A DNA stretch of 57,641 nt, taken from Methylomonas sp. (GTDB lineage: Bacteria > Pseudomonadota > Gammaproteobacteria > Methylococcales > Methylomonadaceae). Location of the stretch: assembly GCA_002929135.1 (NCBI GenBank), contig PESC01000016.1, positions 1 through 57,641 of the forward strand, given 5' to 3'. How positions within the stretch are numbered: position 1 is the first letter of the stretch; every line of letters begins with the position of its first letter. Under the pieces are notes generated by a model, which saw only the letters and a program-made list of their open reading frames with translations, was not told the origin of the DNA and searched no databases. Made by a program: the position numbers and the translations under genes. Positions 12,903 to 20,011 of the stretch are shown piece after piece.

Positions 12903-13649
12903 ATGCGTCAGTCTTTGATCATGGGAAACTGGAAAATGAACGGTTCTCGCCAGGACGGCCAGGCATTGGCCAACACTCTCGCCGAAGGCTTGGGAAGCGT
13001 TACTCAGGAAGTGGCGGTTTGCGTCCCGTTTGTCTATTTATCCGATATACAGCAAACCCTGACTGGCTCAGCCATTGTCGTGGGTGCGCAAAATGTTGCC
13101 GATCAAACCTCCGGCGCGTACACTGGCGAAGTATCTGCAACCATGCTGGCCGATTGCGGCTGCAAATATGCGCTGGTTGGCCACTCCGAGCGCCGCAGCT
13201 ATTATGGCGACACCAACGCATCGGTCGCAAAACGGTTTATCGAAGCACAAAAACAAAACATCATTCCGGTGCTCTGTGTTGGCGAAACACTGGAAGAACG
13301 CGAATCAAACCGAACCTTTCAGGTTGTCGATGAACAGCTAGATGCCGTAATTGACGCAGCCGGAATCGATGCGTTTCAAAAAGCCGTCATCGCCTACGAG
13401 CCTGTTTGGGCCATCGGAACCGGTAAAACCGCAACCGACGATCAAGCACAGGAAGTACATCGTTACATTCGCCAACGCATAGCCGCCAGAAGCCAGACTG
13501 TCGCTGATAGCGTGCAAATACTCTACGGCGGCAGCGTCAAACCTGATAATGCCAAAGCCCTGTTTGCAATGCCTGACATTGATGGCGGACTGGTAGGCGG
13601 CGCATCGCTCGACGCCAAAGGTTTTTTGCAAATCTGTCATTCGGTTTAG
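12903..13649 (+). CDS. tpiA: Triosephosphate isomerase
   Basis: A 248-residue TIM barrel interconverting dihydroxyacetone phosphate and glyceraldehyde-3-phosphate. NWKMNG (residues 9-14) holds the catalytic Lys, VGHSERR the electrophilic His94, AYEPVWAIGTGKTAT the catalytic Glu166 and flexible loop 6, and YGGSV the phosphate site. The GGAG before ATG 12903 is a good ribosome-binding site. It lies 54 bases after glmM and 19 bases before secG, so it is probably in an operon with secG. Confidence 0.95.
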   Translation: MRQSLIMGNWKMNGSRQDGQALANTLAEGLGSVTQEVAVCVPFVYLSDIQQTLTGSAIVVGAQNVADQTSGAYTGEVSATMLADCGCKYALVGHSERRSYYGDTNASVAKRFIEAQKQNIIPVLCVGETLEERESNRTFQVVDEQLDAVIDAAGIDAFQKAVIAYEPVWAIGTGKTATDDQAQEVHRYIRQRIAARSQTVADSVQILYGGSVKPDNAKALFAMPDIDGGLVGGASLDAKGFLQICHSV

Positions 13650-13668
13650 TTTTTTCGTTGGATTCAAC

Positions 13669-14055
13669 ATGCTGTATCAAATCATCATAGTCATACACAT
13701 ACTCCTGGCTCTAGGCATCATAGGCTTGGTATTGATTCAACATGGCAAAGGTGCCGACGCAGGTGCAACGTTTGGTGGCGGTGCTTCAGGATCTGTATTT
13801 GGCGCCCAAGGATCGGCATCGTTCTTATCCAGAACAACCGCGATTTTTGCAACCCTGTTCTTTATCACCAGCTTGAGCTTGGCCATCCTGAGCGGCTACC
13901 AAGACAAGAAAACCGACATAATGAACGTAGCGCCGGAAGCAACTCAGCCGCTGAGGCCAGACGTTCCTGTGTCGCGCAGTACTGTTGATGAATCCGTGCC
14001 CATATCAGAAATACCCGCCGAACCGGCTGTAAAGGAAGTGGGAGGCGGGCAATGA
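13669..14055 (+). CDS. secG: Sec translocon subunit SecG
   Basis: A 128-residue inner-membrane protein of the SecYEG channel. It has two membrane helices (residues about 2-22 and 58-76) separated by the glycine-rich cytosolic segment HGKGADAGATFGGGASGSVFGAQG, the SecG hallmark. The polar C-terminal tail of about 45 residues is longer than the minimal family. A tRNA-Leu gene follows within 11 bases, as in E. coli (secG-leuU). Confidence 0.93.
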   Translation: MLYQIIIVIHILLALGIIGLVLIQHGKGADAGATFGGGASGSVFGAQGSASFLSRTTAIFATLFFITSLSLAILSGYQDKKTDIMNVAPEATQPLRPDVPVSRSTVDESVPISEIPAEPAVKEVGGGQ

Positions 14056-14065
14056 GAAGTTACAT

Positions 14066-14150
14066 GCCGACGTGGTGAAATTGGTAGACACGCCATCTTG
14101 AGGGGGTGGTGACGCAAGTCATGCCGGTTCAAATCCGGCCGTCGGTACCA
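14066..14150 (+). tRNA. tRNA-Leu, anticodon GAG
   Basis: The 85-nt class II tRNA closes with acceptor arms GCCGACG and CGTCGGT, then discriminator A and an encoded CCA. The anticodon loop TTGAGGG reads GAG, closed by CCATC/GGTGG. A long variable arm and the T-loop GGTTCAAATCC are present. Its position after secG matches E. coli leuU. A truncated integrase gene downstream suggests its 3' end served as an attachment site. Confidence 0.96.
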
Positions 14151-14183
14151 AACAAGCATTTCAGGAAGTCCAATACAGCCCAC

Positions 14184-14217
14184 AAACCCGCTAATCATCT
14201 AGGTTCGCGGGTTTTTT
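14184..14217 (+). terminator. Terminator after tRNA-Leu
   Basis: AAACCCGC (14184-14191) pairs with GCGGGTTT (14207-14214), with T residues through 14217 and a 15-nt loop. It ends transcription of the tpiA-secG-tRNA unit before the integrase remnant. Confidence 0.75.
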
Positions 14218-14240
14218 ATGTCCAGCAACATGCTGGGAAA

Positions 14241-14320
14241 TGCAGTAACAGTCGACAACTTTTGCAGTAACTCCAGGCAGTGACAAAAAGTTACTGCATT
14301 TTTCCAGCGGAGTTACTGCA
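14241..14320. promoter_or_regulatory. Four GTTACTGCA sites in mirror symmetry, probable integrase arm sites
   Basis: TGCAGTAAC occurs at 14241-14249 and 14263-14271; its reverse complement GTTACTGCA occurs at 14290-14298 and 14312-14320. Both same-direction pairs are spaced exactly 22 bp. The inner parts extend to TTGCAGTAACTCC (14262-14274) and GGAGTTACTGCAA (14309-14321). The array ends at the integrase start codon, where arm-type binding sites and autoregulation would be expected. Confidence 0.6.
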
Positions 14321-14321
14321 A

Positions 14322-14639
14322 ATGGCGAAAGATCTACTGAAAGACGTTACGGTCAAGAACACCAAGGCGGGCGGCAAAGACCTGCGCATGAATGACGGCA
14401 ACGGGCTTTACGTGGAGGTCAAGACCAATGGTGCTAAATGGTGGCGACTTGACTACAGAATCGACGGCAAGCGCAAGACGCTGTCACTCGGGGTTTGCCT
14501 TGAAACGGGGTTGGCGGATGCCCGGCGCAAGGCTGAAGAGGCCCTCGTCAACGTGGCGGCAGGCGTCAACCCCAACGATATCCTTACGCCTAAACTAAAC
14601 GACATTACTCGCGTCCTTGCCTTCAGATTGTCCAAATGA
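14322..14639 (+). pseudogene. Truncated tyrosine integrase (N-terminal arm-binding domain only)
   Basis: A 105-residue frame from ATG 14322 (MAKDLLKDVTVKNTKAGGKD). GNGLYVEVKTNGAKWWRLDYRIDGKRKTLSLG followed by LADARRKAEEAL is the N-terminal DUF4102-type domain of P4-like integrases. Complete proteins are about 400 residues; the core-binding and catalytic (R-H-R-Y) domains are missing and the last residues no longer look like integrase. It lies 172 bases after a tRNA-Leu gene, the usual site for such elements. I read it as the stub of an element that was deleted. No attR copy of the tRNA end was found in the window. Confidence 0.8.
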
Positions 14640-14703
14640 ATCCGCCAAGACCGCATTATTTCATTGCGTTCGGTAAAACCAAGCTGCATCGCAGGACTCT
14701 GTG

Positions 14704-15507
14704 TCAATCGTAGCGTTTGGCGTCCGGCGGCAGCTTGAAAGACAACGGATGGACTGGAAGGCCATAATGGTGCGGATAAAATACACCAGCCAAATGTAAG
14801 CCATGTGGCGGCGCGGTCATTGCTGCCTGGCTGCGGTCTTTGATCTGCAACAAATCCTGCGTCCAGCTTTCCGGACGCTTGCCGGTGCCGATTGCCATCA
14901 ATACGCCGACGATGTTGCGCACCATGTGGTGCAGAAAGGCGTTGGCGCAAATGTCGATGATGATTTTGTCATCCTGGCGGTAAACGTCGATGACATGCAT
15001 GAAGCGGTTGGGGCTGACCGATTGGCAGCTCTGGGCGCGGAATGAGGAAAAGTCGTGCTCGCCCAGCAGGTGTTGCGCCGCCCGCTGCATGCGTTCGGCG
15101 TCCAGTGGGTCATGACACCAGGTCGCCTGGCTGCGCAGCAGGGCCGATTTCATGCGCCGGTTGAGGATCACGTAGCGGTAGAAGCGGGCAATGGCGCTGT
15201 AGCGGGCGTGAAAGTCGGCAATGGCCGGTTTTACCCACAGAATGCGGATGTCATCGGGCAAATGGCTGTTGCCGCCCATCAGCCAGGCATCCAGTGGCCG
15301 CTGGACGGTGCAATCGAAATGCACCACTTGCTCCAGCGCGTGCACCCCGGCATCGGTGCGACCAGCGCACTGCACGGTAAGCGGCTGATCGGCAATGATG
15401 GTCAAGGCCTGTTGCAAGCGGTTCTGCACCGTCGGTTTACCGGCCTGAAACTGCCAGCCCGCGTAAGCCGTGCCATCGTATTCCAGACCCAGCACGATGC
15501 GGTTCAT
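14704..15507 (-). CDS. truA: tRNA pseudouridine(38-40) synthase TruA
   Basis: A 267-residue TruA. The catalytic Asp52 is in CAGRTDAGVHA; RYVILNRR and the late FLHHMVRNIVGVL motif are also present. It modifies U38-40 in the anticodon stem. I start at ATG 15507, which overlaps the stop of the upstream L,D-transpeptidase as ATGA; an in-frame ATG at 15519 is possible. In many relatives truA follows fimV or asd; here it is the last gene of a tight rlmD-ldt-truA operon, far from fimV. Confidence 0.95.
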   Translation of the reverse strand: MNRIVLGLEYDGTAYAGWQFQAGKPTVQNRLQQALTIIADQPLTVQCAGRTDAGVHALEQVVHFDCTVQRPLDAWLMGGNSHLPDDIRILWVKPAIADFHARYSAIARFYRYVILNRRMKSALLRSQATWCHDPLDAERMQRAAQHLLGEHDFSSFRAQSCQSVSPNRFMHVIDVYRQDDKIIIDICANAFLHHMVRNIVGVLMAIGTGKRPESWTQDLLQIKDRSQAAMTAPPHGLHLAGVFYPHHYGLPVHPLSFKLPPDAKRYD

Positions 15508-16010
15508 GGATGAATCCACACCTTGCAGCCCGGCTCCACAGCGTCGAACAACTCAATGACATCGGCGTTGTGCATGCGTATGCAGCCATGCGAGGCCGGT
15601 TGTCCGCACGGCAGATGATCGGGCGCGCCGTGGATGTAGATGTAACGCCAGGCGCTATCGACCTCGCCATAACGATTGAACCCGGCTTCCAGCCCGCCCA
15701 GCCACAGAATGCGGCTGAGTATCCAGTCGCGCTGCGGAAATTCGGCGGCCAATTGCGGGCCGTAGATTTCGCCGGTTGGCCTGCGCCCCACAAAGACGCT
15801 GTTGATGGCTTGATGACTACCGATCCTGGCTCGTATCGAATGCCAGCCTAGCGGCGTGCATTCGCTGCCCTTACGCTGACCCGCGCCGTTTTTTGCCGTC
15901 GAAACCGGGTAGCTTGCCAGTACGCGGTCGTCATCGATCAGCCGCAACCGCTGTTCGGCAAGCGAAATAGCGATGAAACGCGCGGGGCTTGCTGGTGGCG
16001 CGCCGGTCAT
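15504..16010 (-). CDS. YkuD-type L,D-transpeptidase domain protein
   Basis: A 168-residue protein made almost entirely of a YkuD domain. HGAPDH (127-132) and SHGCIRMHNADV carry the catalytic His and Cys143. These enzymes form 3-3 peptidoglycan cross-links or attach proteins to the wall. Start ATG 16010 overlaps the rlmD stop (ATGA), and its own stop overlaps truA. No signal peptide or membrane anchor is visible, which is odd for a periplasmic enzyme: export may use another route, or its role may be cytoplasmic. The fold and motif call is firm; substrate and location are not. Confidence 0.88.
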   Translation of the reverse strand: MTGAPPASPARFIAISLAEQRLRLIDDDRVLASYPVSTAKNGAGQRKGSECTPLGWHSIRARIGSHQAINSVFVGRRPTGEIYGPQLAAEFPQRDWILSRILWLGGLEAGFNRYGEVDSAWRYIYIHGAPDHLPCGQPASHGCIRMHNADVIELFDAVEPGCKVWIHP

Positions 16011-17329
16011 TTCACAAACAAGGCGATCGATTCGACATGGGCGGTTTGCGGAAACATGTCCATCACCCCGGCCTTGACCAGCGTGTAGCCCAGCTCGTTG
16101 ACCAGAATCCCGGCATCACGCGCCAGGGTGGAGGGGTTGCACGACACGTAAACGATGCGCGTCGGCTGCCAATGTTTGAAGTTGTGCAAGATGTCCGCTG
16201 CGCCCGCACGGGAAGGATCTAGCAGTATCTTGTCGAAGCGTTGGCGGCTCCAGGGCTGGTCTTTCACGTCTTTGGTCAAATCGGCGACATGAAACTCGAC
16301 ATTGTCGATATTGTTCAGGCGGGCGTTGCTCTGGGCATGTCGAACCAGCGGTGCATCGCCCTCGATCCCGACGACATGCCCGGCGCGGGTTGCCAGCGGC
16401 AGGGTGAAGTTACCCAGGCCGCAGAACAAGTCCAGAACGCGATCATTGCAGCTCAGTTCCAAGGCATCCAGCGCACGGCTGACCATTTTCTGGTTGATGG
16501 CGTAATTGACCTGGGTGAACATCGCAGGGCGGAAATTGAAGCGCACACCTTGTTCTTGCAGGGTGTAATTCGGCACCACGTCGGCGGCACCCGGCAGCGG
16601 ATGGATGCTGTCCGGGCCTTTGGGTTGCAGGCAAAGGCTGATGCCATGCTGGCTGGCGAATTCGGCCATGCGTCGTGTGTCGGCCTCGGTTGGTGGCGCC
16701 AGTACCCGAACTGCCAGCACCACATCGTCGTCGCCAATAGCCACCTCGATCTGCGGGATTTTGTCCCTGATGCTCAAGTCTGCGATCATCTCGCCCAAGG
16801 CCAGCAGGTTTTCGCCCACCGCCGGGTGCATGACCTTGCAACGGTCGATTTCCGCCAGAAACGGATTGCGGCGCTCGCGGAAACCCACCAGCACCCGCGA
16901 TTTTTTCGCAACCCATTTCACCCCCATGCGGGCCTTGCGCCTGTACCCCCAGTGCGGGCCGGTCAATGCGGGCCAGAGTTCGGGAATGTCGATCTTGCCG
17001 ATGCGGCGGAATTGATCTTTCAGCAGCTCTTCCTTGAAATGAATCTGCTCGCCATCGTCCACATGCTGAAAGCTGCACCCGCCGCAGACGCCAAAATGCG
17101 GGCAGCCTGGTTCCACGCGATGTTCGGAACGGGTCAGCAAGGCACTGACTTTGCCTTCGGCGTAATCGCGACGGCTGTCGGTGTAGACGAATTCCAGGGT
17201 TTCACCGGGCAGAGCCTCGTCGATGAACACCACTTTGCCATCGACATGGGCAATACCACGACCATCGTGGGACAAGGATTCGACCGTCACGGTGACGGCT
17301 TGGGCAGGCAGTTTTTTGTTGTGGGCCAT
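16007..17329 (-). CDS. rlmD: 23S rRNA (uracil(1939)-C5)-methyltransferase RlmD
   Basis: A 440-residue RNA m5U methyltransferase. An N-terminal TRAM domain (residues about 8-62) is followed by iron-sulfur cysteines (Cys76, Cys82 and Cys85 in CPHFGVCGGC, and a fourth in DRCKVM), the SAM motif VLDLFCGLGNFTLPLA, and the nucleophile in VSCNPSTLARD. It methylates U1939 of 23S rRNA. I start at ATG 17329 (MAHNKKLPAQ); upstream in-frame codons run into the divergent gene's promoter region. First gene of an overlapping operon with ldt and truA. Confidence 0.94.
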   Translation of the reverse strand: MAHNKKLPAQAVTVTVESLSHDGRGIAHVDGKVVFIDEALPGETLEFVYTDSRRDYAEGKVSALLTRSEHRVEPGCPHFGVCGGCSFQHVDDGEQIHFKEELLKDQFRRIGKIDIPELWPALTGPHWGYRRKARMGVKWVAKKSRVLVGFRERRNPFLAEIDRCKVMHPAVGENLLALGEMIADLSIRDKIPQIEVAIGDDDVVLAVRVLAPPTEADTRRMAEFASQHGISLCLQPKGPDSIHPLPGAADVVPNYTLQEQGVRFNFRPAMFTQVNYAINQKMVSRALDALELSCNDRVLDLFCGLGNFTLPLATRAGHVVGIEGDAPLVRHAQSNARLNNIDNVEFHVADLTKDVKDQPWSRQRFDKILLDPSRAGAADILHNFKHWQPTRIVYVSCNPSTLARDAGILVNELGYTLVKAGVMDMFPQTAHVESIALFVK

Positions 17330-17439
17330 GATTGATGTGGTGGAGTGGACGGTTTTGCGCCAGGAGAAAAAGCCGGTAGTGGAAAATGAATATGCTATAG
17401 TCCGGCCTCGATTTTTCAATGCTCAGCCAGGAGAACACA

Positions 17440-17826
17440 ATGACAAGAAAAACAATGGTTTCATGCCTGTTTGCCGCCCTGACCGCAGCCTCGGTTCATG
17501 CTGACGTCAAATTGGAAGACAATTCGAAAATTCTGGGAAAGTGGCGAGTTACCGCCGAAGCAGCTGGGCTGGACAGGGATAAAAAAGCCTTGAACGTAAC
17601 CTGGGATTTCCAACCTGATGGCACTCTGATGACAACGGGCGAAGACACGGTTGGTCGAACCAAGGAAATGGAGATCGCCATCAAATACTCGGTTGTTGAC
17701 GGCATCATCAGGAAACAGGCCTCGCCTGGCCGGGAAAAATATGAAGATTGCGCCGTCATCGAACTCGACGGCAAAAACATGATACTGAAGTGCAAATACC
17801 TTCATTTCTTCCTGACACGTAAGTAA
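17440..17826 (+). CDS. Small secreted protein, unknown function
   Basis: A 128-residue protein from ATG 17440, with AGGAGA about 9 nt upstream. Residues 1-21 (MTRKTMVSCLFAALTAASVHA) are a Sec signal peptide with an AxA-like cleavage site. The mature part (KILGKWRV ... WDFQPDGTLMT ... GREKYEDCAVIELDGKNMILKC) has the alternating pattern of a small lipocalin-like beta barrel, with two cysteines that could form a disulfide. I do not recognise a named family. It is divergent from rlmD across 110 bp. Confidence 0.65.
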   Translation: MTRKTMVSCLFAALTAASVHADVKLEDNSKILGKWRVTAEAAGLDRDKKALNVTWDFQPDGTLMTTGEDTVGRTKEMEIAIKYSVVDGIIRKQASPGREKYEDCAVIELDGKNMILKCKYLHFFLTRK

Positions 17827-17936
17827 CGGGTATGGCGGCCAGACAGAGTTGTTCCGGGTTTGTTTTTTGACGGAATCTTCAGCAGCGCATCCCCAGTGTT
17901 GCTGTAAAACAGGTTTACCGGCGATGCATCAGGTCG

Positions 17937-18863
17937 TCATGAAGCGGCAACGCTGTTTCGTTTACGCGACACACCCATCAAGCCAAGCAAGGCCGAAGCA
18001 AACAACCAGACGGCGCCAGGCAGAGGAATCGGGGTGACCTGCCAGCCTATATCCTGCAATGCCGCCAAGTCCAGTTGTGTCAAGCGCTTGCGTGTACCGT
18101 TGGTCAGCGTGGGGTCGAATGCGGTTTCCCAGCCGTTGATCTGGGTGCCTTCAGCCCAATGAACATGGTCACCGCTGAGCGGCACATTGCCGCCGAACAG
18201 GCTGGCCGAATTCGCTCCCGCAAAAGCCCCGGCAATGATCTGGTTTTCCCAGGAATCGGCAATGCCAAAGCCCAGAGCGTGGCCGATTTCATGCAGCGCA
18301 ACCGAGAAGAAGTCGGAACCCGAAAACGCTTCGTTGGTGCTGACATCGTTATCGAAATACCAGTGACTGGCGGTGTTGAAACTGACTGATCCGCCCCAAG
18401 GCGCAAAGTCGTAGGCGCCGCTGCCTTCCACTACCCCCTGGGTACCATTGCCTTGCCCGCGCGAAATAGCGTTGTTGAGAAATGACGTTGTACCCGACAC
18501 CGAATAACCGCCGGGGCCACCCAACCCCAATGTCGCCCCCCCCAGGTTTTGTCCGCCGACGAATAGTGTCAAGGTATTGGCGGCGACACTGAAATTATTG
18601 AGAGTCATAGAAACACCAGTGTCGGGCCGGGAAAATATCGCGTCGTAGCGGTTGACACCGGACGAGGTGATGGCCCGCAACTCATCGCTCAAATGGATTT
18701 CAAAGAAATTGGCGGCGGCTTGAAAAATATCCCTGCGAAGCGGGTCTGCAAAGAAGTTGTGACTGTCGTAACTGTAATCAATGTCGAAGACTACAGCTTG
18801 CGCAGAGTGGCTGCTCAATCCCAGTAGTATCCCGGCGGCCAGCAAGCGTTGCGTTTTTTCCAT
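17937..18863 (-). CDS. Secreted metalloprotease-like protein with VPLPA/PEP-CTERM-type sorting tail
   Basis: A 308-residue protein from ATG 18863, with AGGAG 8 nt upstream. It begins with a signal peptide (about 1-23). A zinc motif HEIGHALGFG lies near residue 195; the third His expected in HExxHxxGxxH is replaced, as in some exported bacterial metalloproteases. The C-terminus is IPLPGAVWLFASALLGLMG followed by SRKRNS: a Pro-containing motif, a membrane helix and a basic tail. That is the architecture recognised by exosortases. No exosortase gene lies in the window. Protease activity is inferred from the motif only. Confidence 0.75.
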   Translation of the reverse strand: MEKTQRLLAAGILLGLSSHSAQAVVFDIDYSYDSHNFFADPLRRDIFQAAANFFEIHLSDELRAITSSGVNRYDAIFSRPDTGVSMTLNNFSVAANTLTLFVGGQNLGGATLGLGGPGGYSVSGTTSFLNNAISRGQGNGTQGVVEGSGAYDFAPWGGSVSFNTASHWYFDNDVSTNEAFSGSDFFSVALHEIGHALGFGIADSWENQIIAGAFAGANSASLFGGNVPLSGDHVHWAEGTQINGWETAFDPTLTNGTRKRLTQLDLAALQDIGWQVTPIPLPGAVWLFASALLGLMGVSRKRNSVAAS

Positions 18864-18934
18864 GGTTTTTTCTCCTGTTAATGACAAAACGAACTATTTC
18901 AGCGCAAGCTAAATTCGGCACTTGACATGTAAGG

Positions 18935-19212
18935 CTCAAAGCCCTCATCCCTAAGGCGACTTCGCCCCCCGCTCCGCCCTTCCTTATAGCGCAAAGCCAA
19001 AGGGGGGCTGCCGTAAAATAGCATTCACACCCACATACGCCAAGCGTCCGATGCGCACAAACGGCTCAGACCTTGCAGGATGCCATACAGATGCGCCTCC
19101 TATGGCTTGGCGTACAGGTTTTTACTGTGTCCAGATGAGGCCGGGCTTTTACGATAACCGCCAGACGGGGAAGGGGAAAAGCCCCTCTCCTCCAGGGAGA
19201 GGGGCTGAGGGT
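18935..19212. repeat. Intergenic repeat cluster between the metalloprotease and cold-shock genes
   Basis: This gene-free stretch of about 430 bp holds GCCCCTCTCC (19181-19190) pairing with GGAGAGGGGC (19196-19205), a member of the CCCTCTCCC REP family seen again at 39957, 41489 and 52868. It also holds a 10-bp inverted repeat TACGCCAAGC (19036-19045) / GCTTGGCGTA (19105-19114), and C/G-rich debris near 18935-19012. No convincing gene is present. Confidence 0.55.
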
Positions 19213-19298
19213 TTTGCACGCTGCTCTTCTCGTTTCTACGCAGAACAAGACAACGAGAACAAAGCGTACAGACTGACCTTTTTCAGCAATAAAAAACC

Positions 19299-19625
19299 TC
19301 AGAATAAAAAAGCGAAAGCGGCCACTGCAGCACTGACCAGGCCCAAGGCGATGGCAAGCAGCCATAGCCATTTGCGTGCCGGTTTAGGCGCTTGCAGGAC
19401 AGGCTCCAGGCCTTCGATGCGTGCGTTGACGGCTTTGAACTTGCCGCTTGTGTCTGCACCGGCCTCGTACCAGATCACATCACCGCGCAGCGGACGTCTT
19501 GTCATGCTGTTGAATGCTGAAATGTGGATGAAAACATCCGTATCGCCGTTATCGGGTTGAATGAAGCCGAAACCCCGGTCATCTTTCCACGTTTTCAATA
19601 CACCTTTTCGTAATGTCTTGCTCAT
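19299..19625 (-). CDS. Cold-shock domain protein with a C-terminal membrane helix
   Basis: A 108-residue protein. Residues 6-70 form a cold-shock domain with RNP1 (RGFGFIQP) and RNP2 (DVFIHISAF). A short linker then leads to one strongly hydrophobic helix (residues about 87-108, LWLLAIALGLVSAAVAAFAF). Ordinary Csp proteins are about 70 residues and soluble, so this one would hold a nucleic-acid-binding domain at the inner membrane. Related longer proteins fuse the domain to DUF1294; here the membrane part is a single helix, so this may be a short version. Start ATG 19625 is preceded by a purine-rich site. Confidence 0.85.
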   Translation of the reverse strand: MSKTLRKGVLKTWKDDRGFGFIQPDNGDTDVFIHISAFNSMTRRPLRGDVIWYEAGADTSGKFKAVNARIEGLEPVLQAPKPARKWLWLLAIALGLVSAAVAAFAFLF

Positions 19626-20011
19626 GTCTGTTCTACCTTCCTTTCCAACTAACTTTTACTCACTCCAGACAGGCAGTCGTGAAACCGGATGGGGTCGCGA
19701 ATAACATTTTGTGATTCCTCTGCTCCGAAGACCTTCCCGGAAAGCGGAGGCGAACCCGGTGGACACCATTCAAGTATCAACCCCTACCCCATCAAGCCTT
19801 GGTTTTCACCGGTTCGACATTGCCGTTCACGATGCTCTGCTGGCCCGTCGCCACTTGACGCGAAGCGTTCCAACCTGGACTGGTCGCGATGCCAAACCCG
19901 TAGAGAGCTTGAGTCGCGTTTGCCCGCACAGGGCAGAAGGTATCGGTCGACTGACGGGCGACATGATAGCAGACGCCGTTTACCTGGCGAGAGACTCCGC
20001 CAGGACAGCCG
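19626..20011. other. Gene-free interval of about 385 bp
   Basis: A 132-residue frame is open on the + strand (19711-20109), but it has an unusual Arg/Pro/Ser-rich composition, no recognisable motif, and runs into the antisense of the kinase gene. I see no supported gene, RNA or clear hairpin here. It may contain the divergent-gene leader of the cold-shock gene. Confidence 0.4.

Noticed and set aside
14640-14703. attR copy of the tRNA-Leu 3' end after the integrase stub
   Set aside because: No duplicate of the tRNA end was found here or elsewhere in the window, so element boundaries cannot be set.
16241-17335. Long open frame antisense to rlmD
   Set aside because: It mirrors rlmD codons, has no recognisable motif, and rlmD carries all family signatures on the other strand.
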